Below, in pieces: positions 1 through 6,327 of a DNA stretch of 6,327 nucleotides. The position numbers and the translations under genes are program-made. Location: the NCBI GenBank assembly GCA_945836785.1, contig CAMAMD010000082.1, positions 1-6,327 on the forward strand, in the 5' to 3' direction. Source of the stretch: an uncultured Clostridium sp. (GTDB lineage Bacteria > Bacillota_A > Clostridia > Lachnospirales > Lachnospiraceae). Positions within the stretch are counted from its first letter, which is position 1. Each line of letters begins with the position of its first letter. The notes under the pieces are model-generated. The model saw nothing but the letters and a program-made list of their open reading frames with translations. It had not been told where the DNA came from and ran no database searches.

Positions 1-12
1 TAAAAAATCATC

Positions 13-873
13 CTATAATTTTAATTTATGTATCATATCTATAATTACATTACAGTCACGCCGAATTTTTTCCTGTTCCTCAACATACACGACTTTTTTA
101 TTGATATTACCATCAAATGCGTCTCCTGCCATATTGACAGCCACATGGACTTTTCCACCAATATATCGCATCGCAACATTTCCATATGTTTGTTCCAGAT
201 TTGAAATACACTCCATCACCTGCGGTGTCAGAACATAAAATGCATCATGTGACTGCACTGCTTTCACGATAAATCTTTTATTAAAGTCTCCACTCTCCAT
301 TTCTACTTTTTTATGAGAGATACCGCCACAATTCCCCTGATACATAAAGCTTTTCGAAAAAACTACAACCGAACAAATATCTGTCTTTGGAAATTCGAAA
401 GTAAATATCCTACCACGAAAATATGTATATGTATGTGTTTGCTTTCCCGAACGAACAACATGTCTCACCACCACATCTGATTGTTCAAAAGGGACATCCT
501 CATACCGCCCCCGAATATAATCCTCGGAACTGAAACGATTTCCTTTCTTCGTCAATCCAATATCATCAACCATCCACTCCGAATAACCTTCTCTCCAGTC
601 ACACTGCACATCTGTAAAAATCTCATCCAAAATTCCTTTTGCAAAAAAATCTTTGTATAACTGTTGAAATTCTCTTGATATACGGGATAATTTGTTGACA
701 ATAACAATCTCACAAACAGCAGAAATTAAGAATATCGCAATACAAATCAGCTCCAGTGCTCCACTAAATATACAAAACATCAACACAACAAAGGGGATTG
801 CAAGCCAAAAGACAGTATTCCTATATTTTGTCCGCAGTTCCTCCATACGGTTTATATTCTGCATCGCATTCAT
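13..873 (-). CDS. Two-pass membrane protein of unknown function, DUF3137-like
   Basis: 286 residues. Start at ATG 873, seven bases below a G6 run (886-881) that can act as a Shine-Dalgarno site; an ATG at 864 (Met4) is the alternative but is 16 bases from it. Two hydrophobic helices (about 21-37 and 40-59) form a hairpin near the N-terminus, followed by a soluble domain of some 220 residues, probably cytoplasmic. The pattern in that domain recalls DUF3137: EDYIRGRYEDVPFEQSD (117-133), FRGRIFTFEF (152-161), then GDFNKRFIVKAVQSHDAFYV (195-214) and LTPQVMECI (215-223), matching the family style of an FkG-type strand followed by an F-x-K-x-F segment and a LTP helix. The biochemical role of the family is unknown; relatives are often near LemA genes, none of which is visible here. 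The coding region is more AT-rich than the upstream genes and has its own promoter, so it may be functionally separate from them. Family call moderate, function unknown. Confidence -1.
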   Translation of the reverse strand: MNAMQNINRMEELRTKYRNTVFWLAIPFVVLMFCIFSGALELICIAIFLISAVCEIVIVNKLSRISREFQQLYKDFFAKGILDEIFTDVQCDWREGYSEWMVDDIGLTKKGNRFSSEDYIRGRYEDVPFEQSDVVVRHVVRSGKQTHTYTYFRGRIFTFEFPKTDICSVVVFSKSFMYQGNCGGISHKKVEMESGDFNKRFIVKAVQSHDAFYVLTPQVMECISNLEQTYGNVAMRYIGGKVHVAVNMAGDAFDGNINKKVVYVEEQEKIRRDCNVIIDMIHKLKL

Positions 874-904
874 TTACCAACCCCCCGATTACGTAACTAC
901 CCAA

Positions 905-933
905 ATTATATCAAACAAATACTATATATTCAA
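905..933 (-). promoter_or_regulatory. Sigma-A-type promoter of the DUF3137-like gene
   Basis: TTGAAT (933-928, 4 of 6 to consensus) and a perfect TATAAT (910-905) are separated by exactly 17 bases. Transcription would start near 898, leaving a leader of about 25 bases before the ATG at 873. The gene is thus probably its own transcription unit, though read-through from the lipid kinase gene is not excluded, because no terminator with a T tract is visible in 874-998. Confidence -1.
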
Positions 934-947
934 TCTCAGCCATTGAA
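929..947 (-). promoter_or_regulatory. Inverted repeat overlapping the -35 box (possible operator)
   Basis: TTCAAT (929-934) and ATTGAA (942-947) form a perfect 6-bp inverted repeat around 7 bases, and one arm covers the -35 element of the DUF3137-like gene. Placement suits a regulator site, but a repeat this short can arise by chance in AT-rich DNA. It is not followed by a T tract, so it is not a good intrinsic terminator. Confidence -1.
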
Positions 948-998
948 CGATATCCTGTTTTTGGTGCATAATTCTGTATTTTTTCGATGGATTTTGCA

Positions 999-1922
999 TC
1001 AAACCATAATCCGAAGTCTCGCCGGCAGACATTCGAACTCCACCTCAGTTACATCCCCCAGATATTCCCCATCCGCATGAAGCACCACCGGACGGTCAAG
1101 TCTGATACGACATTTCCTGCAATCTTTCAAGAAAAAGCAGGACAATTTCTCATGCTTCGCAAGCACCAGAAACGGCAATACAAAAAATGTTTTCCACCGT
1201 GGAAGACCATGTGCAAAACACATGGACAGCATACCATCTCTTGCGTCCGCTTGCGGTGACATCGGAACGCCACCTCCCTCAGCTCTAAAATTCATTGCGG
1301 CTGAAAAGATAAGCTTTTCAAATTTTCTGCTGTATTCCCCATCAAATTCTGCCTTTACACGAGCTGTTTCCATACTGAATAATGTTTCTACAGTAAGAAG
1401 CAGATATGTAAGTTTTCCAAGATGCAGTTTATTCAAAAACGTCTTCTGCTTCGATGTCAGTGCTTTTTTGCATACAATCGCATCCAACCCTATGCCGGCA
1501 CTTATCGCAAAATATCTCGGATCTTCACTTCCGTTCCAACGCACGCTGCCAATGTCGATGACATCTGTATTCACACTGTCAATCATTTTGTTTATATAAT
1601 CTTCTGTACTACCTTTTAAATTTAATCCTCTGGCATAATCATTTCCCGAACCTGTCGGTATCACGCCGAAACGCACCTTTTCAAAATCTCTGATTCCATT
1701 GATGGCCTCATTTACGGTTCCGTCACCACCGACGACCACCAGATTAATTTCATCTGCCGGAAGGTTGCTGATTTTCTCCGCCAGCACGGTTGCATGCCCC
1801 TTATACTCTGTCGAAAATGCCTTATATTCGACATTCCGCCTGCGAAGTACCTCCTTTGCCTCACACCATACCGACATTCCTTCCCCGGTTCTTGAGCTTT
1901 TGTTTACAATAAAATATATCAT
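999..1922 (-). CDS. Diacylglycerol/lipid kinase family protein (YegS/DgkB/LCB5 superfamily)
   Basis: 307 residues, typical for the family (about 290-310). Members phosphorylate lipid alcohols such as diacylglycerol with ATP at the inner face of the cytoplasmic membrane; in Gram-positives DgkB recycles diacylglycerol released during lipoteichoic acid synthesis. Motifs in order: N-terminal IYFIVNKSSRTGEG (2-15; family YFIVNPxSGxG), the nucleotide-binding GGDGTVNE (65-72), PTGSGNDYAR (89-98), AISAGIGLDA (139-148), GGGVPMSPQADARDG (216-230), and the C-terminal HADGE (282-286) with the conserved DGE. All key motifs are intact, so the enzyme should be active. The substrate cannot be read from the sequence; diacylglycerol, undecaprenol-like lipids and sphingoid-type bases are alternatives. 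It is the last gene of the three-gene unit, 20 bases after the GatD-like gene, which ties it to envelope precursor metabolism. The ATG at 1922 has a good ribosome binding site. Confidence -1.
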   Translation of the reverse strand: MIYFIVNKSSRTGEGMSVWCEAKEVLRRRNVEYKAFSTEYKGHATVLAEKISNLPADEINLVVVGGDGTVNEAINGIRDFEKVRFGVIPTGSGNDYARGLNLKGSTEDYINKMIDSVNTDVIDIGSVRWNGSEDPRYFAISAGIGLDAIVCKKALTSKQKTFLNKLHLGKLTYLLLTVETLFSMETARVKAEFDGEYSRKFEKLIFSAAMNFRAEGGGVPMSPQADARDGMLSMCFAHGLPRWKTFFVLPFLVLAKHEKLSCFFLKDCRKCRIRLDRPVVLHADGEYLGDVTEVEFECLPARLRIMV

Positions 1923-1927
1923 TTGTA

Positions 1928-1934
1928 CTCCCCT
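1928..1934 (-). promoter_or_regulatory. Shine-Dalgarno site of the lipid kinase gene
   Basis: AGGGGAG lies five bases above the ATG at 1922, inside the 20-base gap after the GatD-like stop codon. It supports the 1922 start. Confidence -1.
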
Positions 1935-1942
1935 GCTTTTTC

Positions 1943-2743
1943 CTAAAAGTCAATATTATTGATGATACCCGGCAGCTTCTTTTTATTTTTTATGAATGCT
2001 TTTTTTACTGAAAAGGAATCCCTTGCCATCTTCATATAGTCCAAATCTTTCTCATCAAAATCTACTGATTCCAATCCTTTTTTCACAGAAATATCTCTCA
2101 GTATTTTGATTCCAAACCATGGATTGCCTGCGAGCAACGGTCCTACCGTATTTGTAAACAATACATTTTTATATCGGGCACCTTCCCTGTCATCCTTACA
2201 ATTATTGCCATACCCATACACAAGTTTTCCGAGAGCCGGTGTATTTTTTCCAAGTTCAAAGTCCATCCTCTGAATCTGACAGCCGATAATCTCCATTCCG
2301 TCTTCTGTCTTCCAGTAAATATCATCACCGTAAACTTCCTTTGTAAGCATCGGCATCTCTGTTCTGTTTAATACCCGTGCCTTCATATCAAATATTCCGA
2401 AACCTGTATTTTCTTTTCCGTCCTCCAAATAATACTTATCGGCAAAAATACAGCCTGTCGAGCCTGTAACCAAAATATATCCATCCTGCTCTACATATGT
2501 CCGCAACTCTGTTTCATATTTCATCATATCGTTCTTCACATATGCAATATCGCGAAGCTGCCCTGCTCCCATAACAATCAAATCTACATTTCCCAAATCC
2601 GGCAATTCGTCGGCATGATTCACTTTTATCAGGTTAATCGGCATTTTCATCGCATCACCGATTTTAAGCAGCGACATTATATTTCCCCTGTCTCCATGAA
2701 GGTTAAGAATATCAGGATATAACCATATAACATTTATTTCCAT
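1943..2743 (-). CDS. GatD-like class I glutamine amidotransferase homologue lacking the catalytic Cys and His
   Basis: 266 residues, close to canonical GatD (about 240-260). GatD normally hydrolyses glutamine and passes ammonia to MurT. The fold signature is clear: an N-terminal LYPDILNLHGDRGN (8-21; typical LYPxxMNxYGDxGN), VMGAGQLRD (57-65; typical GGGQDRE), a KYYLEDG segment (103-109), GFGIFDMKAR (114-123), LGKLVYGYGNN (171-181) and GPLLAGNP (201-208). In canonical members the nucleophile elbow reads close to AICGGYQLLG; here it reads VTGSTGCIFA (92-101), putting Gly94 (codon 2464-2462, GGC) at the cysteine position. The typical YLHGPLLPKNP reads TNTVGPLLAGNP, putting Val200 (codon 2146-2144, GTA) at the histidine position. 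The only histidines are His16 and His43, and the FENHxGRT motif is also lost (QIQRMDFEL, 156-164). The frame is intact, so this is a conserved-fold, probably glutaminase-dead protein rather than a broken gene. Cys98 is four residues from the expected nucleophile. The tail from about 231 is rich in lysine. Confidence -1.
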   Translation of the reverse strand: MEINVIWLYPDILNLHGDRGNIMSLLKIGDAMKMPINLIKVNHADELPDLGNVDLIVMGAGQLRDIAYVKNDMMKYETELRTYVEQDGYILVTGSTGCIFADKYYLEDGKENTGFGIFDMKARVLNRTEMPMLTKEVYGDDIYWKTEDGMEIIGCQIQRMDFELGKNTPALGKLVYGYGNNCKDDREGARYKNVLFTNTVGPLLAGNPWFGIKILRDISVKKGLESVDFDEKDLDYMKMARDSFSVKKAFIKNKKKLPGIINNIDF

Positions 2744-2748
2744 TTTTA

Positions 2749-4128
2749 TTACCTCCTCGTATTCTTTCCTTTTTCATATTTTTTGACGCTATTTAAGCAG
2801 TCATAATACGAATGCATCCATGTCAGCAGATAAACAGTTTTACAATCATACTTCTCCAGCTCCTGCAACAAAATGTCGTAATCATGGGTCGGTAGAATCG
2901 TTATATTATCCGGTGCCACACCCTCAAGAACAAGCCTGATAGCTTCTTCATAACAGACAACATCTGACATGCAGATGTATCTCACCACACTTTTATCTAC
3001 AAGCTTACCGAAATCACAGTCATAGGAATAATACACACCTGCATAGTTTGGTGTAAAATCTACCACCTCACTCAGGTCCATTACCACAATTTTCTCATTT
3101 TTATCAGCCGAGGTGACATTGATGGCACTCTGAAGTGTCACCGGCGTTTCCTGTTTGATTCTCAGATAATTGATGGTCTTTTCTCCCACCTTCATTTTTT
3201 CCACACGACCGCTCTGTATCTTGAATTCTTCTATTGATTTCTGTATGTTTGCAGGTGCAAAACCTTCATGACGTGCAAATGCAATCATGGACGCATAACA
3301 GTACATAAAATCGGTACTGGTATATTTGACAGAATAGCTTTCATCGCCAACCTGAATTTTTTTATCTTCCCTGTCAGGGCCAACAACTGTTGCCTCCTCC
3401 TCGCTGTGCAGGCCGCATCCGCTGCAATGGAATTTTCCTATATTAAGAAGATTTTCATACTCATATCGTATTGCACTGCTGCATACCGGGCAGGAGCTTG
3501 CCACTGTCATCTTACCGTCCTCTGCCAATTCCGATGCATTGCCGGTCACGCCATAATAGCTCACCGCCTCTGCATTTTCATTCACTCCAAGTGATGCACA
3601 ATTCGGTTCATCTCTATTTAATATCAAATGTACTCCCGGTGTGATTGCCGACTTAATTTTCTCCATAATCACGCCCGGTTCACCATTTCTCTGTGACTGA
3701 TCTTTCAGCACATTGGTAACCAGAATGATATCCGGCTTAATCTGTTTACTCACAAGCGGAATGTATCGCTCATCCACCTCGAGAATCACATAATCAGCAT
3801 TAACACGTCCGTTCATGCCCGCACTGCGAATCAGAGCGGTTGCAACGCCCCGCCCCATATTTGCTCCAACGGCGTTGGTACAAATTGTCTTACCTTCACT
3901 TTTAACCAGCTGTGCCAACATACCTGTTGTGGTCGTTTTTCCACTGGTTCCAGTCACCATTACGACCTTGGTATCCTCTTTAAATTGAAAACAGCTCACA
4001 AAATCCTTTTTTATCATACATGCAAAGCCACCCGGCCATGTAGTTCCCGATATGCCCGGCAGGATTTTCGTCAGACCATATACACATTTTCCTACCAGAA
4101 GGGCTGTCTTAAACAATAAGTTTCCCAT
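2749..4128 (-). CDS. MurT-like Mur ligase family protein (DUF1727 C-terminal domain), divergent
   Basis: 459 residues from the ATG at 4128, chosen for its Shine-Dalgarno site; an in-frame ATG at 4143 would add five residues. Canonical MurT is the ATP-dependent ligase subunit that amidates the alpha-carboxyl of D-Glu in lipid II, with ammonia from GatD. Seen here: P-loop GTSGKTTTT (60-68), a conserved TNAVGANMGRG segment (84-94), acidic LEVDE (116-120), TNVLKDQSQRNGE (138-150, where typical MurT reads close to NLFRDQLDRYGE), LNRDEPN (170-176), and a MurT-type zinc ribbon of Cys213, Cys216, Cys235 and Cys238 inserted in the central domain. SGRVEKM (306-312) marks entry to the C-terminal domain, and LPTHDYD (412-418) matches the typical LPTYT region. 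Oddities: the expected NPAGFN motif is absent near 325-335, and the expected DGRDVSW is replaced by NYAGVYY (361-367), just before a preserved DCDF. ATP binding looks intact; glutamine-dependent amidation is doubtful. Co-transcribed with the GatD-like gene, five bases apart. Confidence -1.
   Translation of the reverse strand: MGNLLFKTALLVGKCVYGLTKILPGISGTTWPGGFACMIKKDFVSCFQFKEDTKVVMVTGTSGKTTTTGMLAQLVKSEGKTICTNAVGANMGRGVATALIRSAGMNGRVNADYVILEVDERYIPLVSKQIKPDIILVTNVLKDQSQRNGEPGVIMEKIKSAITPGVHLILNRDEPNCASLGVNENAEAVSYYGVTGNASELAEDGKMTVASSCPVCSSAIRYEYENLLNIGKFHCSGCGLHSEEEATVVGPDREDKKIQVGDESYSVKYTSTDFMYCYASMIAFARHEGFAPANIQKSIEEFKIQSGRVEKMKVGEKTINYLRIKQETPVTLQSAINVTSADKNEKIVVMDLSEVVDFTPNYAGVYYSYDCDFGKLVDKSVVRYICMSDVVCYEEAIRLVLEGVAPDNITILPTHDYDILLQELEKYDCKTVYLLTWMHSYYDCLNSVKKYEKGKNTRR
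2751..2757 (-). promoter_or_regulatory. Shine-Dalgarno site of the GatD-like gene, overlapping the upstream stop codon
   Basis: AGGAGGT lies seven bases above the ATG at 2743. Its AGG AGG codons are the last two sense codons (Arg-Arg) of the MurT-like gene, and its final T is the first base of that gene's TAA stop. This arrangement favours translational coupling of the two subunits. Confidence -1.
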
Positions 4129-4134
4129 GGTATT

Positions 4135-4140
4135 CCTCCT
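4135..4140 (-). promoter_or_regulatory. Shine-Dalgarno site that fixes the MurT-like start
   Basis: A perfect AGGAGG lies six bases upstream of the ATG at 4128. It coincides with codons 2 and 3 of an in-frame ATG at 4143, so the upstream ATG cannot use it. The start at 4128 is therefore preferred. Confidence -1.
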
Positions 4141-4180
4141 CATGCTGTAATCTATATTTTACCACCATAATCCATCTGCT

Positions 4181-4208
4181 ATTCTACTATATTTTGCAGA
4201 AATGTAAA
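4181..4208 (-). promoter_or_regulatory. Putative sigma-A promoter for the MurT-like/GatD-like/lipid kinase operon
   Basis: On the minus strand, TTTACA (4208-4203, 5 of 6 to the -35 consensus) is followed after 16 bases by TAGAAT (4186-4181, 5 of 6 to the -10 consensus). Transcription would start near 4174 and give a leader of about 46 bases before the ATG at 4128. The promoter begins immediately below the transglutaminase stop codon. No convincing terminator separates the two genes, so read-through from upstream is also possible. Confidence -1.
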
Positions 4209-4209
4209 G

Positions 4210-6327
4210 TTATTTCATCGTTTGTTTTATCCACGCAACAGTCTCTCTGTATTCTTCTTCACTGATATTGCACTCAGAAAATCCGGCACGCTCCAGTATA
4301 CAGATTATCCGCTCTGCCTCATTCTCCCCACCACGCTGTATGTTTTCTTCCTGTGCCGTTCTGTGAGCCAGAATGTATGCTATCTGCTCCCGATAATTTA
4401 TCTTTTCTTTAAACGCTTTGTTTTTTCTGCCATACCGCTTTCCCGCAGATGCATATCGCATAATCAGCCTGTCATTTATGCCTGCTTTATGATATCGGAT
4501 AACATAGAGTAGCCAATGTCCGCCCCGGACACCCAACATTATCAATACAACCACCCCAAGTAGCAGCAACAGCACATAACATATTTTTCGTATCATCGTA
4601 TCCGACACATGAAAACCGTTTCCACCAGTTATTGTCGCATCCCCATCTGAAGTGCCGGAATCACCCATAATATTCTCAAATGTATCCCAGAAATCCTCCA
4701 CCTCTTCCGTTTCTCCCGCAGGTGTCACATCAACAACGTGCCAGCCCTCTCCGATAGTGTAAATTTCTACCCATGCATGGGCATCGGCATCCGTAACATT
4801 TACCTCAACCAGAGCTGTATCTCCTATCTCAGAATATCCGTCATAAAAATCTTCATATACGGCATCCTCCACCAGTTCACCGTTGGTAATCTGATAGTAA
4901 TCTATGGCATACCCTTCCACATAGCGGGCCGGAATTCCCATATAACGAAACATCAATGTTGCCGCAGACGCAAAATGTGCACAATAGCCTTTACGGTTAT
5001 CCATCAGGAAATAATTAATAAAATCCTGTTTTTTTGGTGTTTTCCCCGGTTTAATCGTATACGGGATGTTATCCTGAAAATATTGTGAAACTGCCTGCAC
5101 CGCATCATCTGTGCTGTTTCCGGCTACATCCAATTCTCCGACTATCTGTGCAACAGCTTCCATATTTTCTTCCGGAACATATAAATCCTCTGCCGTATAT
5201 GAACCACGCTCACCGTATTCTTTTTCCAAAACACGGGCATCATTGCCCTGCAGTCTTGGATAATATATGATTTCCGTATTTCCCCTGCTGTCTGTTTCAA
5301 ATGATTTTGTATAATACGGCAGATATTGCTCTCCCAAATCTGCACCCACATTTCTAATTATCATAACACCGCGTGCACTGCCGGATTGCCCTGCGTCATA
5401 TGCCTGTTCCAGGGTATTTGCCTCAGGTGTAACGGAATCATCATACCATTTCAGATCATTGATTGACGTCCATGTATTCTGATACGGATTGTACTGTTCC
5501 CCTACAAACGATCTCAGATAAATTGTATCATAACTGTAAGGGGTAACCTGCACAATTAAATCAGTCTGATAATCCAGACGAACCGTGGATACAGCTCCCA
5601 ATTGTCCACTATTCAAACCACCTGTATCATCTGTTGTGCGATAAAAACCGCTCCAACCATCCACAAGCAACGTACTCATCGCAGCCATCGTCAATTCTTT
5701 ATATTTATTACCCGTATATCCTGCATTAAAATTCTCTTTCGGCCGCAGAGAACTGACAGCTGTCACCGCAGCAATGACAAAAATTGCAGCCGTAATACCT
5801 GCCTGTACCATAGCCTTCACATCATATACATAAGAAATCTCCCGGTTTGTCTTCTTTTTCTGTCTGCCCTTCTTTTCAAACACCATGTTTGACCGTTTTA
5901 CAGACACCTGTGGACTGTAATGCTTTCCCGACTTAAACGCGTAAGTCATGGCAATTCCCACCAGAAGCATGATACTATATAACAAGTCCGGTTCATCTGT
6001 CATATACAACGGAATTACATTTAAAAACATGACGATAAAAATAGCTGTAAAATACTGCATGCGTCGGGAAATATATACATTGAGCAAGATATCCAGAACA
6101 ATTCCGATAAACAATACAACACAGGTTACAGTCACATATCTGTTTCCAATCTGCTCATTATAAAGCTTTTGAATATCTATATCAAAATATATTGCCGCCT
6201 CATCCACGGTTAGATTGACAATCGCATAAAAACCACTGTTGATATAGGTTCTGAATATCATGACCAGCCCACCGAATATTAAAAGCAGCAGTAAGTACCC
6301 GAGATTTTCCACCAGCAACCTGTAATA
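4210..6327 (-). CDS. Membrane-anchored transglutaminase-like protein (TgpA type), 5' end outside the window
   Basis: The reading frame stays open to the window edge. A TTG codon at 6318 could start translation, but only AGG adjoins it with no spaced Shine-Dalgarno visible, and TgpA-type proteins usually have more N-terminal helices, so I treat the gene as partial. Numbering below counts the TTG as residue 1 (702 residues). Hydrophobic segments lie near 7-23, 65-82, 87-105, 111-128 and 170-190, followed by a long extracytoplasmic region. The transglutaminase core shows the full papain-like triad: Cys446 in KGYCAHFAS, His514 in DADAHAWVEIY and Asp530 in WHVVDVTP. A further membrane helix lies near 578-597, then a charged tail of about 100 residues, presumably cytoplasmic, in the place where many relatives carry DUF4129. 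Family members are often encoded next to MoxR-type ATPase and DUF58 genes, which could lie just upstream, outside this window. The substrate is unknown; proteolytic, transamidating or cell-wall roles are all possible. Family assignment is firm, function is not. Confidence -1.
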   Translation of the reverse strand, partial: YYRLLVENLGYLLLLLIFGGLVMIFRTYINSGFYAIVNLTVDEAAIYFDIDIQKLYNEQIGNRYVTVTCVVLFIGIVLDILLNVYISRRMQYFTAIFIVMFLNVIPLYMTDEPDLLYSIMLLVGIAMTYAFKSGKHYSPQVSVKRSNMVFEKKGRQKKKTNREISYVYDVKAMVQAGITAAIFVIAAVTAVSSLRPKENFNAGYTGNKYKELTMAAMSTLLVDGWSGFYRTTDDTGGLNSGQLGAVSTVRLDYQTDLIVQVTPYSYDTIYLRSFVGEQYNPYQNTWTSINDLKWYDDSVTPEANTLEQAYDAGQSGSARGVMIIRNVGADLGEQYLPYYTKSFETDSRGNTEIIYYPRLQGNDARVLEKEYGERGSYTAEDLYVPEENMEAVAQIVGELDVAGNSTDDAVQAVSQYFQDNIPYTIKPGKTPKKQDFINYFLMDNRKGYCAHFASAATLMFRYMGIPARYVEGYAIDYYQITNGELVEDAVYEDFYDGYSEIGDTALVEVNVTDADAHAWVEIYTIGEGWHVVDVTPAGETEEVEDFWDTFENIMGDSGTSDGDATITGGNGFHVSDTMIRKICYVLLLLLGVVVLIMLGVRGGHWLLYVIRYHKAGINDRLIMRYASAGKRYGRKNKAFKEKINYREQIAYILAHRTAQEENIQRGGENEAERIICILERAGFSECNISEEEYRETVAWIKQTMK

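Noticed and set aside
889..896. TTACGTAA, an 8-bp palindrome in the leader of the DUF3137-like gene.
   Set aside because: Too short and AT-rich to support as an operator without comparison to relatives.
963..1000. Imperfect inverted repeat after the lipid kinase stop (GATGCAAAAT / ATTATGCACC on the minus strand), considered as a terminator.
   Set aside because: Two mismatches in ten pairs, a long loop of about 18 bases, and the following bases on the minus strand are AAAAACAGG rather than a T tract.
692..1259. Plus-strand open frames at 692-946 and 987-1259.
   Set aside because: They lie largely antisense to well-supported minus-strand genes, have low-complexity translations without recognisable domains, and lack good ribosome binding sites.
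1943..2743. Calling the GatD-like gene a pseudogene.
   Set aside because: The frame is intact at family length, structural motifs are kept, and the ribosome binding site and coupling to the upstream gene are preserved; only catalytic positions are changed.
1943..2743. Annotating the pair simply as lipid II isoglutaminyl synthase (gatD/murT).
   Set aside because: The catalytic Cys and His of GatD and the DGRDVSW motif of MurT are missing, so transferring the canonical function and symbols would mislead.
4175..4200. Inverted repeat TCTGC-N16-GCAGA bracketing the -10 box of the MurT-like promoter.
   Set aside because: Arms of only five bases with a long spacer; easily expected by chance, and no T tract for a terminator.
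6313..6327. TTG at 6318 as the true start of the transglutaminase.
   Set aside because: No spaced Shine-Dalgarno site is visible and the frame stays open to the window edge; family members usually have additional N-terminal membrane helices.

Overview
The window looks like chromosomal DNA from a low-to-moderate GC Gram-positive anaerobe of the Clostridia, most likely Lachnospiraceae. The reasons are AGGAGG-type ribosome binding sites, AT-rich intergenic regions with sigma-A-like promoters, and the gene families present. This placement is an inference from style and content, not a database match. All five genes lie on the minus strand, so transcription runs from high to low coordinates. No RNA gene, CRISPR array, insertion sequence or long repeat is visible, and no gene-free stretch exceeds 125 bases.

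Layout in transcription order: (1) 6327-4210, a membrane-anchored transglutaminase of the TgpA type, open at the window edge. (2) 4128-2749, a MurT-like Mur ligase with a Cys4 zinc ribbon. (3) 2743-1943, a GatD-like class I glutamine amidotransferase homologue. (4) 1922-999, a diacylglycerol/lipid kinase (YegS/DgkB/LCB5 superfamily). (5) 873-13, a two-pass membrane protein resembling DUF3137. Genes 2 to 4 are tightly spaced (5 and 20 bases) and probably form one transcript from a promoter at 4208-4181, just below the transglutaminase stop codon. Gene 5 has its own good promoter (TTGAAT-N17-TATAAT) at 933-905.

Canonical MurT/GatD converts D-glutamate of lipid II to D-isoglutamine, using ammonia that GatD releases from glutamine. 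The most notable observation is that this pair seems to have lost that chemistry. In the GatD-like protein the position of the nucleophilic cysteine is Gly94 and that of the catalytic histidine is Val200, and no histidine occurs after residue 43. In the MurT-like partner the ATP P-loop and the zinc ribbon are intact, but the conserved DGRDVSW-type motif of the C-terminal domain, which faces GatD in the canonical complex, reads NYAGVYY. The two subunits therefore seem to have diverged together while remaining intact, co-translated genes. This suggests a neofunctionalised or regulatory MurT/GatD paralogue, embedded with an extracytoplasmic transglutaminase and a lipid kinase in a cell-envelope neighbourhood.
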